64,000 nucleotides of DNA from Mixia osmundae IAM 14324 (lineage: Eukaryota; Basidiomycota; Mixiomycetes; Mixiales; Mixiaceae). The stretch spans positions 310,599-374,598 of the forward strand of contig NW_014575556.1 of assembly GCF_000708205.1 (NCBI RefSeq), written 5' to 3'. Shown one piece after another: positions 48,716 through 60,509 of this stretch. The position numbers and the translations under genes were made by a program. The notes below the pieces were generated by a model, which saw only the letters and a program-made list of their open reading frames with translations, did not search any database and was not told where the DNA came from. Each line of letters begins with the position of its first letter. Within the stretch, counting starts at the first letter, position 1.

Positions 48716-51478
48716 CTACGATGGCCTCGATAACTTGTCTAGGCGAGTGTGACCCCCCAGAACATTCTTCCTGACCGATCTAGCCTCGCTGAGTGGAGTC
48801 ACAAGCTGTACCGCGAGAGACACGACATTCTCGACTCGTTTCTGAAATGCCGGATAGTCGCAGTCGACTCGCATTGTGAGCAGGTTTACGTCGGCGATAT
48901 GGTCATCGAGGCGCACTCTCAACACGGGCGCATCAGGCTCTTCGTCGAGCTCGTCACGTACTGGGTGTGCTGAGGTGACATCGGCCGTTGAGCCTGCGTC
49001 AGTCTCGACCTTGATCGCCGGCTGATCTATCGCTCTCGAATCCGCGTGCATTCGTGCTTGTGCTGTCAGGTCTGGCTTGACATCACCGACCGAGAGAGCA
49101 TCGAGCTTCGTTTGCTGAGCTTCCAGTTTCGCTCGGTGTGCTTCTGCTGCCTGCGAGGCAGTAAGCAACTCGATGCCGCCAAAATGCGTATCGAGGAACG
49201 CTATCAGTCTGGCTAGTCGGGGCGGCAAGCCTTGCTCGTCAAGACTGCTTGGATCCGCTTCTGCGTGTTCATGCCGATGCTCTTTGTGGCTGACTTTGAC
49301 TGAGGCCGGACTTTTACTGATGCCCAGCAAAAGCGCCAGTAGAGAATCTGCCACCATATCGTTCGTTACGCCGCTGCCCCATTCAAGACAGTACTCGTTC
49401 TTCTGCACATGCTTCAAGTCGACGGATTTCATGACCTGTCTGCCGGTCAGCATATGATCAGATGGGATCGCAAGGACTGACTCTGAAAGTGGCGAGCCCG
49501 TCTGGATCGACACCAGTCTCAACGCTGCCGTACATGCCCTCGAGATGCCAGTGGATGAGATCCCAGCCGACGTCAAGTTGTATTCGTTGCTTCTGTGCGA
49601 TAGTGCTTGTCGAAAGTCCGGTGAACTCCTTGAGATCCTTAGGATCGAGCAGCGTGTATTGCGCGTCTTTGACGAACAGCAACCCGCCGACGGGCGCACC
49701 ATCTGGCAGATGCTCCTTTGCTAGGCCCCCGACAGCCTGGATGTATCGTCAGTTGGCTGCTTTCTCAAGCTGTGGTCAACATACCCGAGCGACCTGGTTG
49801 CGCGCTATCCTGATCTTGATCGGCTGCAAGTTGCGCGGGGCATAGACTTTCATCTCATCCTTCTTGTCTGCATAGATCTTCTGTAGAGCTGCCTGTAAGG
49901 TCGTCACATTGCGTGCTTCGCCGTGTACGAGGATCTCGAGGTGCGTCAGGCAAATGAAAGACTCGAGACTGCGCATAGCTCACAAGATTGGCCGGCCTCA
50001 CGGCGTCTATAAACGATGCGTTCTGGCTGAAATCGACATGTTGGGCGAAGCTGATGACGTCCACGCTGATACGACGAGGGATCCGGCGTCCCTCTACACT
50101 CATGAACTCGTCGGGCTCGGCTTGTAAGTCCTGCGAATGCGGTGAGCGCAGTCAGAAGAAGCCGCAGCGAGATTACCCTCGCGAGCGAGCCCTCGACGGA
50201 GTAGCCGCAGAGGATGAGACCATTGCGACGGTCGCCCGCCCACCGCTCAAGCAGCTCTCTGCTCGTGCCGGGCTGAAGCATGCCGGGTGTGGCGACAACG
50301 ACACAGGGGCTCTTGTCGGCCACCCCACGCCTAATAGACCGCAACTCTTTGACAAACCTGCCTTTTCCAAAATCGTAAGGATTGTCTCCACTCGCAGCGC
50401 GCTGTTGGATCTTCTGAGATTGAGAGGAGATGTGCTGCCGGTAGACCTTGAGCACGCGCGATGCGAGTGATGTGACGTAGTAGATCGGAAACTCGTGAAG
50501 GTCCGGATTCTTCTCCCAAAAGTCGTCAAGCACGAGGAGAAGCTCCTGCGACACCCCAGAAGAGAAGGCTGGCAGAAGGACCTTGCCGCCACGCTTCAGG
50601 ATCGTTTTGATTTTATTGGTGAATTGCGCCTCTCTGATTGCCTTTGGCTCGAATGACTGGACGCCGAAAGTTGACTCGCAGATCATCACATCCGGTCGCT
50701 TGCCTCCCCAGGTGGGCACAGAGGCCGGTATGAGGTGCATATCGGCCTCTGTCGAGTAATCGCCCGTGTAGAGTACACGGGCGCCCCCGATCTCTATGAG
50801 AAACATAGAGGCGCCCAGGACATGACCGGCTGGATAGGAAGTGAACCTGACTGAAGTCGTCGAACGCTTGCTCGAGATGGGTATCGTCACTTCTTCATAG
50901 AACCGTATGCCTTGAATCGTCTCCAGAGAGGCCTCAAGGTTCTCGGCGTCCATGATGCGCTGACTCGTGTCGGTACCTTCGATGATGCTGCAGCAGAGAC
51001 AGCAGAGACATCAAGACAGGCTCAGACGGCTAAGGAAGGAAAGAGAGAGGCACCTGATACGGACAAAGTCTTGCATAAGGAGCTCGTACACATCCTTGGT
51101 AGCATGAGTCATGTAGACCCTGCCTCCGCCGTCCTTGAAGTTGGTCTTCTCCATGATGTAGGGAAGTCCGGCTGCATGGTCGAGATGGAAGTGAGTGACG
51201 AGGATAGCGTCGACGGTGTCCCAGTCGAGCTCGTCGATGAACGGTAGCGCAGGCATGCCCGAGTAGGCTGGATGGACGCCCGCATCACAGACCAGCGTCA
51301 CGCCCTTGTACTTGATCACACAGCATGACCTGCCCACTTCTTGCCCGGCTCCTAGCATGATGACCTCCATCTCATCTGCGGCGTCACCCTCCTTGAGCAC
51401 CGTGCTGCCTGATCCTGCATTGACAGCACGGAAGCTGGAGGTCGAGGCGATCGGCTTTGAGTCTACTGAGCGCTTCAT
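48716..51478 (-). CDS. YSH1: YSH1/CPSF73 pre-mRNA 3'-end endonuclease
   Basis: Six exons (51054-51478, 50177-50987, 49984-50130, 49785-49934, 49482-49736, 48716-49435) encode about 835 residues. It is the metallo-beta-lactamase/beta-CASP nuclease that cleaves pre-mRNA before polyadenylation. The zinc motif HFHLDHAAGLPYIMEKT, VLYTGDYSTEADMHL, FPIYYVTSLASRVLKVY, ATPGMLQPGTSRELLERW and CGYSVEGSLAR are all in place. Two late motifs deviate from common forms: the usual SFSAH reads SFAQH, while ILVHGE is intact. The C-terminal 280 residues match the CPSF73-100 C-terminal domain position, with a His/Glu-rich stretch and an MRVDCDYPAF end. The tail beyond residue 700 is less conserved. It lies 93 bases from the membrane-protein gene on the same strand. 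Confidence 0.93.
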
Positions 51479-51682
51479 GGTGTCGGTTTGCAGGGATGTA
51501 ACCGCAGCAGCCAGTGGTAGGCCGAGCTGCGATTCGTCTTGGCAGACGCGCTTAGCGAGAGAGATTGCCTGCGTAGCTACAGCGTGGCGCCGGGCAGCGA
51601 GCTTCTAGGCACCATGGCAGGCGCGCAGGGGCAGTCAAGTTTGCAATACATTCTAGGAACGGGCGTCTAAGCATGCAGCATA

Positions 51683-54600
51683 CTATACATGAGAGCCGAC
51701 AAAGTCTGCCCAAGATTTGACTTCACTCGGCACGCGATTCTCGCGATAGCCTGCCAGTCCATTGATCGCCTTTTGCTCTGCTCGCTCGTGTCAGCTCCTG
51801 TAACAATATGACAAGACATGAGACGCACTGGCAAGAGACTCGACAAAGAGCTGGGCGCAACGGGCATTATTGAGCAAAGGCAGTCCGAAATCGACTCCGT
51901 TGCGACGAGCAACATAGTCTTCGTCAAAGGTGTCACGACCGCGCGACTTGGCTAGATTGACGACGCAGGTGATGTCAAACTCTTCGAAAACCTCACGCAG
52001 CTTGCGCTTGTCCGTCTTGGGGAAGAAGATTCGCTTCGCCTTGCGCACATAAGGCAGGTCCGCGATGAAGTCTTCGATCTCGTGGCTCGAGCAGTAGAGC
52101 TTATAGCCAAGGTCAGAAAAGCCTTTGGCGACAGTGCGCATCTCTGGCTTGGTGATGTCGCCTCCAATCAGAATACCACTGCCAGGTGGAGGAACCTTGA
52201 AGCCCGTTGTGGACAAAAGGGATGCCCAATAGGCCTCGTGAATGTTTTGACCAAATGCCGCCACCTCGCCCGTGCTCGCCATTTCGACACCGAGGAAGGG
52301 ATCTGCGCCGGCAAGACGAGTCCAGGAGAACTGTGGCACCTTGATGGCCACATAGTCTCGCTTTTCCTTCATGGGATCATACGGCGCAGGTACCTGCTGA
52401 TTGAGAATAGCTGCCGTGGCGACGTCGATAAAGTTGGTGCCGAGTACTTTAGAGACAAAGGGAAATGATCTTGACGCTCGCAGATTGCACTCGATCACTT
52501 TGAGCGTCGTTGGCTCCCAGGGAGAATCGCCTTCCTTGCGAATGATCTGCATGTTGAAAGGACCGCTGATGTCAAAGGCGGAAGCCACCTTTTCAGCAAT
52601 CGTCTTAAGACGGGCGAGGTCGCCTTCATGAAGTGAGAAAGGCGGGAGGACAAGCGTAGCATCGCCAGAGTGGACACCAGCGTTCTCGACATGTTCGGAA
52701 ACCGCATGAATGAGCAGCTTGCCATTGTGAGCGACAGCATCCACATCAATCTCTTGTGCGCCGTCTATGAACTTTGTGATAACTGCCGGATATTCTGCAG
52801 ACACCTCTGCAGCTGCCGATAGTGCGTGAACGAGCGCATCTCGCTCGTACACAACGTTCATTGCCGCGCCCGAGAGAACGTAGGACGGTCTGATCAATAC
52901 GGGGAAGCCAACCTTGTCTGAAAAGGTTGTGGCAGATTCGAGATCTGTCGCTTCGATCCAGTCTGGCTGATCGATTCCATTTGCGTCGAGAATGGCAGAG
53001 AATTTGTGTCGGTCCTCTGCATTATCAATCTGTTTCGGATCTGTACCGAGAACATTGAGGCCGGCGTCCTTGAGTCGAAGCGCAATGTTCTGTGGCAATT
53101 GACCACCGACGCTGACGACAACACCGTCAGCAGCTTCGAGCTCGTAGATATCCATAACACGTTCAAAGCCAAGCTCTTCGAAGTACAGTCGATCTGCTTC
53201 GTCGAAGTCTGTCGAGACCGTCTCTGGGTTGTAATTGATCATCACCGTCTTTCTGCCGAGATCTCTGATCTTTCGCGCACAGGTGACGGCGCACCAGTCA
53301 AATTCGACAGAGCTACCGATACGATAAACCCCGCTACCTAGGACCATAGTCCCGTGCTCATTGAATTCGACATCGTGCTGAGAGGCGTTGTAGGTGGTGT
53401 AGAGATAGTTTGTATTGGCGGGATACTCTGCCGCTAATGTGTCGATACGCTTCACGAACGGAGTGACGCCAAGCGATTTGCGATGCGCGCGCACCTCGAG
53501 CTCTGTCGAGCCGACGAGGCCTGCGATCTGCTTGTCAGAGAAACCCATCTTCTTGGCGTGCTTTATCACGTCAAAGTCTGCCTTTGTGATGTCGCCCATC
53601 TCGAGGAAAGCATTGTGGACTTGCACGATATTGTCAAGCTTGTGAAGGAACCACCTATCTATCTTCGTGAGCTGATGGACACGTTCGACAGACCAATGCT
53701 TGTTGATCATTGCGTGAGCGATGGCAAACAGGCGACGATCCGTAGGCACCGAAAGAGCGTGCTCGAGATCTTCCGGCTCCCATGCTGCCTGGAAACCGGA
53801 AAAGCGAGGATCGACCTGTCTGACTGCTTTTTGCAACGATTCCTCAAATGTCCGACCAATCGCCATAACTTCGCCAACGGACTTCATCGACGATCCTACC
53901 TCCCGATTGACATATTGAAACTTGGCGAGATCCCATTTAGGAATCTTGGTGACAATATAATCAAGCGAAGGCTCGAAGCAAGCCGTCGTCGTCTTCGTCA
54001 CTGCGTTTGGCAGCTCGGGCAATGTGTGACCGAGCGCAATCTTGGCCGCTGTGTATGCAAGAGGGTATCCAGTCGCTTTTGATGCGAGCGCGGATGAGCG
54101 AGACAGGCGAGCGTTCATCTCGATGACCATGTACTCGCGCTTGGTAGGGTGGAGTGCGTATTGCACATTGCACTCTCCTACTACGCCGACATGACGCACA
54201 ATCTTGATAGCAGCCGTGCGAAGCATGTCTACAGGATACAGTTGTCAACCCTTGGCTCGTCAAGAGCTGATTGAGGACCCACGATACTCATCGTCGCTGA
54301 GCGTCTGAGAAGGAGCGATGACGATGGAATCGCCGGTGTGCGTTCCGAGAGGATCAAAGTTTTCCATGTTGCATACGGTGATGCAATTCTGCCCAGTCAC
54401 GTTAGTCGGCATTGCGGGGTCTCAAACTAGCCTCACATCAGCTGCGTCGCGCAGAACTTCGTACTCGAGCTCTTTCCATCCCTTGAGCGACTTTTCGATT
54501 AAGACTTGTGGACTGAGAGTCAGACTGCGAGCGGACAGATCTCTGAGCTCATCGGCATCATGCGCAAAGCCAGAGCCCAGGCCGCCGAGCGAGAAGGCTG

Positions 54601-55381
54601 AGCGCAAGATGACGGGATAGCCAATCTGCTCAGCCGCAGCAAGAGCGTCATCTACGGTAGAGACAGCTGTCGAGTGTGCTGCTGGGATATCAATCTCGTT
54701 GAGTGCCTTGACGAATAGATCACGGTCCTCGGACACCTCAAGCGTGCGGATGGGCGTGCCGAGCACTTGGACGCCCAGTCGTTCCAGTACGCCCATCTTC
54801 TCGAGCTGAATACCGACATTGAGTGCTGACTGGCCTCCGAAAGTGAGCAAGATGCCGTCGGGTCGCTCTTTCTCGAGGACGTAAGATACATATTCGGCGC
54901 TGATGGGGAGAAAGTAGACTTCCGAGGCGATAGCATGCGAAGTCTGCATAGTAGCGATGTTGGCATTGATGACTGAAACGCCTGATTGAGCTCAGATGCG
55001 ATAGTATGGCAGCAAAAGCTCACCAATGGCTTCGACATTGCTTTCGCGCAGAGCCTTGATGGCCTGAGAACCCGAATAGTCGAATTCGCCAGCCTGACCG
55101 ATACTCAGACCGCCGGAGCCGACGACCAGTACCTTGCGAACGTTGGGCTTCTGCAATTTGGGCAAAACGCTGGCAGAGATCTTGCGAGCGAGCTCAGAAG
55201 GTGAGTTGAGTACAGGCTGCTCCACGACCTCGGCCTGTCGCTGGCTTGTGGGCGTGACATACGACCTGCGAGTGAGGCATGGAGTGCTGTGCACGGCTGT
55301 CGCGCGCGCAACGAGAGGAGGAGACGAGGATGTCCTAGCGCTGCGGCTGAGGCCTTGGCGAGCTAGTCTGAGAGTTGCCAT
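51683..55381 (-). CDS. Carbamoyl phosphate synthase, arginine-specific, large subunit
   Basis: Five exons (55024-55381, 54437-54981, 54283-54388, 51829-54228, 51683-51777) encode about 1167 residues. The enzyme makes carbamoyl phosphate from ammonia, bicarbonate and two ATP for arginine synthesis. The first 45 residues ([16 protein letters not shown]...) are Arg/Ser-rich and acid-free, a clear mitochondrial presequence, as in the Neurospora arg-3 type. Both ATP-grasp halves are present: [45 protein letters not shown] and [20 protein letters not shown] in the first; [37 protein letters not shown] and [19 protein letters not shown] in the second. A C-terminal MGS-like allosteric domain follows. 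The pyrimidine CPSase is excluded because no glutaminase, DHOase or ATCase part is fused. The last exon gives [10 protein letters not shown]. Confidence 0.95.
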
Positions 55382-57828
55382 GGTGGGCCTGCAGAGCTCG
55401 TCTAGTCTTGCCAAGCGAGAGAGGGATGTTGTGATGCTCGCCAAAGATGATCTGCCAGGTAGTCTTGCGACGTACGCTCGTCGAACCTGCAGAAAGAGGA
55501 AGCAACCCGTCAGAGAGCGTCCTTTGGCAATCAGCGTAGGGGTTTGAACAGAAGTGTCGCGACAGCAGCTCGGCTGACGTGCCTAGCTGCATATCCGAGA
55601 CCATTGCTTCGACGGGCGCCATGCAAGAGCTTACATAAAAAGATGAAGCCAAGGGAGGAGCTCGCTCGAGTGGCCGCTTGCTGCTTCTTTCGACTTTGAA
55701 CAAAATTTTGCACAGTCGCGATGCTCTGCCGGTGCCGGGCGCGCATGCCACCCACGGCCGCGGCCAGTGTAGCTCTGAAACGCCGCGACACGCTTGCAAG
55801 GAGATTGCCGATCTACTGCGTTACAGCCGAACTGCTTTGCGCTCCCTCACAGCACTTCATCGCCTCTCAACCTTGACAGAAGCCCTGATGCTCAAAGTCT
55901 CCTGGCATATTACTTGGGCCAGCAGGTCGACATCGCTCGACGGCGCAGATCAGAGGAGATATCCGACTTAATTTTGCGTCGAGACTGCCTATGATCCTCA
56001 CCGACGCTAGCTCATCAAGCCGACCGTCACCGAGCCGAGCTCATTGACTACAGAATAACCAAATGCTTGCGGCTGTTCAGCCTGCAGAGGCCTGGAGTAT
56101 CCTGAATGAATATGCGCTCCTTCTGAAATCATTTCGCCCGACATCGTCAGATCAGCACACGTTGCCACCTTGTTTGACGACACCAACTGTGGATTGAACG
56201 ATAGCTTATCGCAATGCATTACACACTCGCATTCACTCGCATGAGTCTAAGACCACATATCATTGCGCTATGACCACGACAGCGAGTATCACAGCCGGCA
56301 GACGAGCAGCGACATGTGGCTGCGTTGTCGGTGGGCAATCAAATGATCAGGATTCTAGCAGTGAAGCCTGGGTTGCCAAGTCTACATTGCCTGGCATGTC
56401 GAATGGATCTGCACCTTGATCCAGCAGTGTTGTCGAGCAGCATGTTGACTTTCGGGCGTCTAATTGGAAGCGTTCAGGTCTGATGTCATGAAGAGTCCGG
56501 CGTGTTGAGGGTGACGATCAGTGTGACAACTTCGTGCCCCGCTTGAGCACACGCCTGATTGCTACTTGCCCCCACAGGCCGCCACGCCTGCCGTGCGCCC
56601 CACAGGCCGGCGATTGACGCATGCCCCGCAGAGACCCTGCGCAAGTCCCCGCAAAGGTTTGAGGAGCACGTGATGCAGTAGTGACCACGTCATCAAGCAA
56701 TATTCTGTCTCACCGATTGCTCTGAGTCTTTTCCGTCGGGCAGTAGACCACATCTAGAGTACACTAGCGCATTATGGCACTGATTCTGATCGAAAATTTG
56801 AAAACCTGTGTACGGGCTTGATATGCTATGCGACAGCACTGAGCAAGTCTTTGTGCAATATTGTTTCAAAAGCTACTGCCAGATGTTTGCACTGATAACA
56901 AGCATGTCTGCGAAACGTTTGTGACTTTGGTGACCTCAGCCTGCCGTCAAATGAATTTAATCACGTGATGACAGATTTGCGGACGTGTCACATGATGAAC
57001 GCTAACCTCGATGCCAAATGAGCCTCGAAGACAGAGGTCGAGGGTGCCCTTCCGAGTCGACGCCGTCGATCCCAGCATCCCCGTCGTAGACGATCGCCCC
57101 CGCAAGCCGAGGGTTGTGCATTCATGACAACATATGGGAGGACCGGCCTGCAAACCCATGCCTCATGCTGTCAATCTTTCCGGTCACGGGCTTGTAATCG
57201 CTACAAGTCCCGTGGATCGAAACATGCATACTCTATATGTCATATCAAAAGAGGCAAGAACGACGTGTCAGTTGGGCACCGCTGCTTGGGTGCCCATTGC
57301 ATCAGCGAAGCGCTGCAATAGCCTTACGCCAGGTCAACAGGGCTCAGTTAGACAGTCCGCATGATTTCTGACTTTCGACAATATTCGAGACCGCTGCGTT
57401 CACATTGGAAAGAGCGCCGTCCGCTGCTAGCGCAGCCGATCGCATAGCGGCAGCCTCGACTAGCGAAAGCGGATTACATTCAGATCAAGCGGCAGCTTGA
57501 ACGTGTTCAACAGCTTCAAGGCGGCAGTATCTCGCCGAGACGCACATTGGCGAATCAGCGAGATCCGTTCCGCCTGGCACGCGGGTGATCCAAGCTGCCG
57601 AATTCTGATCACCATCCTGTGAGCGCTAGGCTCGGCGCTGTCGCTCACCCACTCGAGCGCAACGAGACAAGGCAAGGACCAGACGGTCATTGATGCTTGT
57701 CACGCGTGATCTTTGCACGGAGTCTGTGGCCCTGACTGAGTGAGCACCGCGCGCGCGTGGCAAATGTTGAGAACAGTCGCGCTCGAAATTGAAAGGCAGA
57801 AGTGCCGAGCTGCCAGGCGGATGAACGC
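55382..57828. other. Large intergenic region (2.4 kb)
   Basis: This is the longest stretch without a firm gene. From 55382 to about 55600 it is probably the CPSase promoter. Between about 55720 and 55994 there is a weak plus-strand small-gene candidate. It ends in a 50-residue open frame with LLAYYLGQQVDIARRRRSEE near its C-terminus and would need an intron or non-ATG start. From 56000 to 57100 I see nothing coding; 56750-56960 is locally AT-richer. Between 57360 and 57690 short frames on both strands look faintly protein-like but do not join by good splice signals. No tRNA, transposon terminus or tandem array was found. Confidence 0.4.
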
Positions 57829-59633
57829 ATGTTCAGTGCATTTGAGGCTGGCAAGGATAGAATAGTCTCGCAAGATGTGCAGTCGCCTTCCAACTACTAC
57901 GTAGCGGGCAGGTACCGAGCGCACGCCTTGCCAGCCTCGCCGCTCACTTCACAATCACGTCGTCGCCTGGGCAGCGTATCTCGGCGTCTCTCACACGTTG
58001 CCCCCGAGGATGTTCCGGAGGACGATGAAAGGACATGGCTGCTCGTGGGCCTCCGTCCAGGACCTCAACAAGTCCATAGATGGCTCAATGCCTGGTGGAG
58101 ACGATGGGCTATCCTCGTACTTGTGCCTTGCCTGATTGTGAGCCTCAGAATGGACTTGTCAGCACGGCAGCACTGATCACAACTGCAGATCTGGATATGG
58201 TGTGCACTGCCCTTTCCGGTCTCGGATCCCTACGGCACAAGCAAGGTCAATGACCAGCAGGCAGCTCAAGACGAGGACGATTTACCGGTCGACGTCAACT
58301 TTTACTTCTTCCTCCTAATCTACTTTGGCCTCTATCAGGCTGGCGCACTCGTGTGGATCACGTCGCTATTCGGACTGTACCGGCTCAACTGGTGGCCTCA
58401 GAGACTGGGCGGCAAGATTTCATATGCGTTCATGTGGATGAGCGCGCTCGCCGTTGGCTTGTTGCTCCATCATCTCGACGCTTTCGGTATCAGGCGCCGC
58501 CAGGACGAGCAGAGACCGAAAAAGGGACATCACAATCCCACAGAGGATCCAGACTGGGGAAGGAAGACGCTCTGGGTCTCGCTCGCCTTTTTGACAATGT
58601 CAATGCCCGCACTAGCCTGCTTCATCAAACTCAGATCAGACCGACGTATGTCGTATCGTCACAGTCTGACGGACATGCAGCGCACGTAAGACTGCGCTGA
58701 GTATTGGCGAGATACACAGCTCATGTCGCTACGCAGGTTCCTCGAGAGACAGCTGACGAGACGGATCCCAAAGTCTTACATACGCTTCCTCTGGTTTTGC
58801 CTGTCGCTCATCGTCGCCCTCGTCTCGCTCATTCTCGGACAAGGCTATGCGACAGTATTCCTCAATACGCTGCCCCACCAGTCCCTAGACGGCGCAGCCT
58901 ATGTCTGGACGTGGATTATAACTGTCCAGATCCTTTCGAGTGCGGTTGGCTACATCCTAGAGTATCAGGTCAGAAGCAGAGCACTGCTTTTCGTCTTCCG
59001 ATACTACTTTCTTCTGGTCTACTACGTCTTCTACAGGACGTTATTCGCTCGCCTGCGCTCGCCAGACCAGTATGCGCTCATTCAGCTACTGTCGTCGATC
59101 TGGATCATCACATTCTATCCGATTGCACTTTCCAAGCCAGCTTACCGTTCGCTGCAATGGCTGGTAGGCTACGAACGCTCATATGAAGAGCATCAGGAGA
59201 TCATGGGACACTGTAAGCTCACAGTGCATGTGGTGGACACCGCGCACAGGCTGACAGACTACTCTCAGCGCTCTACCTTCGCAACTTGGCTGAGAATGTG
59301 ACAGCGCTCGGCTTCTTAGGCTGGCTGACGATCCTGCACTTTGGTCCCAATTCGGACGTGTATCCATTCTTTAAGTTCGACTCGTCTGATAACGATCCCT
59401 TCCATTACACCTACAGCCTGACCGCAATCGCTACATTGCTAATCTGGGCTACAGAGCTAGCGTCGTCTTTTGCGGCTAGACAGATCTGTCGATGGATCTA
59501 CGCGGTCGATATCACCAACATGGGACTCAACTGCCTGCGGGAGTTTCCAGAGCTGACGATCTGTCTTGTGTGGACGTCGGTGCATGTCATGTCGGACATT
59601 CTCCTCTTCCTTGTCAAGCTCAATTTTCGATGA
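57829..59633 (+). CDS. Uncharacterised polytopic membrane protein
   Basis: Four exons (57829-58137, 58189-58645, 58712-59212, 59269-59633) encode about 543 residues. I do not recognise a named family. About eight hydrophobic segments are visible, including WAILVLVPCLIVIWIWCALP, VNFYFFLLIYFGLYQAGALVW, FMWMSALAVGLLLHHL, WFCLSLIVALVSLILGQGY, LFVFRYYFLLVYYVFYRTLF and LLSSIWIITFYPIAL. Between them lie charged blocks with a strongly conserved-looking FARLRSPDQYALIQLLSS, and the C-terminal half has LYLRNLAENVTALGFLGWL. Joined exons keep one frame, and the regular residue pattern argues for real constraint. The start codon is the first ATG but overlaps an opposite-strand ATG in a CATG palindrome, and intron 2 ends in a GAG acceptor, so both need support. 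Confidence 0.65.
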
Positions 59634-59652
59634 CGGACTGCCAACAAGATCG

Positions 59653-60362
59653 CTACCGAGCTGCGCCCCTACCTCGGCCCGACCTGCTGCGCGAGATGCC
59701 TTGATGGCCTCTTGCGCGGTGTGCACTGTCGAGAACAGCTTGGGCGGCAATATGCTTCAGTCGCATCGTGACTTCGACGGTCGACTTTGTTCGCGTTTGC
59801 GTCTGGATGTCAAGATCCTAGCGACAGGCTCGCTCGGTATCAGGACTCGACCAATGCTAGTGCAACCATACGAGCTCACCTCTCTGTCATCTGGCGGGAT
59901 GATCTCGTCCTGCAATTCGATCGAACCTGTCTTGATCTGCGTCTCGAGGCCCGCAGAGCCGCAGGGAAGCGCGTCGGGAATGGCGAGCGCGAGAGAGAGC
60001 GCCATAGGTATCGCGGCGCCCAAGGCATGCAGCTGCACGACGACGACGCCCTCGTCTCTGAAGCTCGTAACACCTTTGCGCAAATAGAATGCAAACGAGC
60101 TCTTCCGCGTGATCTTGAGCGTCCTCGTCTTGGCTTCCTCGAGGGTCGCAGAGACATTTGCACGGCCTGCAGAGCCAGACTGAAATGCGCCCGTGCCTAG
60201 GCCATGATTGATGCGACTGCCACGCAAGTTGCTCGACGGTCGCAAATTGGCATCACTTGCCTTTTGGATACCGAGCTTCCTGACGTGACCAGTCAGGATG
60301 GGTCTCTTGCGAGATGCGAACGCTGCAACTTCTCCCTCTGCAGTCACGCCCTCGACCTGCAT
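59653..60362 (-). CDS. Alba-domain nucleic-acid-binding protein
   Basis: Two exons (59880-60362, 59653-59817) encode about 215 residues. Residues about 85-175 form an Alba fold: LKITRKSSFAFYLRKGV, then VVQLHALGAAIPMALSLALA, then GSIELQDEIIPPDD. Splicing a 62-base intron after DDRE restores the typical last strand, DLDIQTRTKSTVEVTMRL, which the unspliced frame lacks. The tail is basic and RG-containing (SRSRSGRGRGAAR), suiting RNA binding. Alba-fold proteins of eukaryotes include the RNase P/MRP subunits Pop7/Rpp20 and Rpp25; this one could be either or a separate RNA-binding member. The conserved GAAIP motif supports the Rpp20-like group. Its stop is 19 bases from the stop of the convergent membrane-protein gene. 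Confidence 0.8.
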
Positions 60363-60509
60363 CGTCAGTGAGATAACCGGATCGCGCCTCGGCTCAGGCA
60401 CGCAGCAGCAGCACGACGACAGCACGCGCGCCGCTTGCCGACTCGCTCAAGCACGCACACGCCCAACTCACGAACGACCCAGCTCGGGCAGAGCGAGCCG
60501 TCCTGCCAG
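60363..60509. promoter_or_regulatory. Divergent promoter Alba protein / Ser-rich protein
   Basis: A 147-base spacer separates the first ATGs of the two divergent genes. It contains a GCAGCAGCACGACGACAGCACGCG-type CAG/CGA-rich stretch, which is probably transcribed leader. No TATA box was seen. Confidence 0.35.

Noticed and set aside
56518-56640. GC-rich CCCACAGGCCG-like repeats in the large gap
   Set aside because: Two similar short words occur, but with no regular period or unit length, so it is not a tandem repeat or CRISPR array.
57360-57690. Short plus-strand frames resembling a small split gene
   Set aside because: The peptide pieces are mildly suggestive, but no donor with the right phase joins the first piece to the second.
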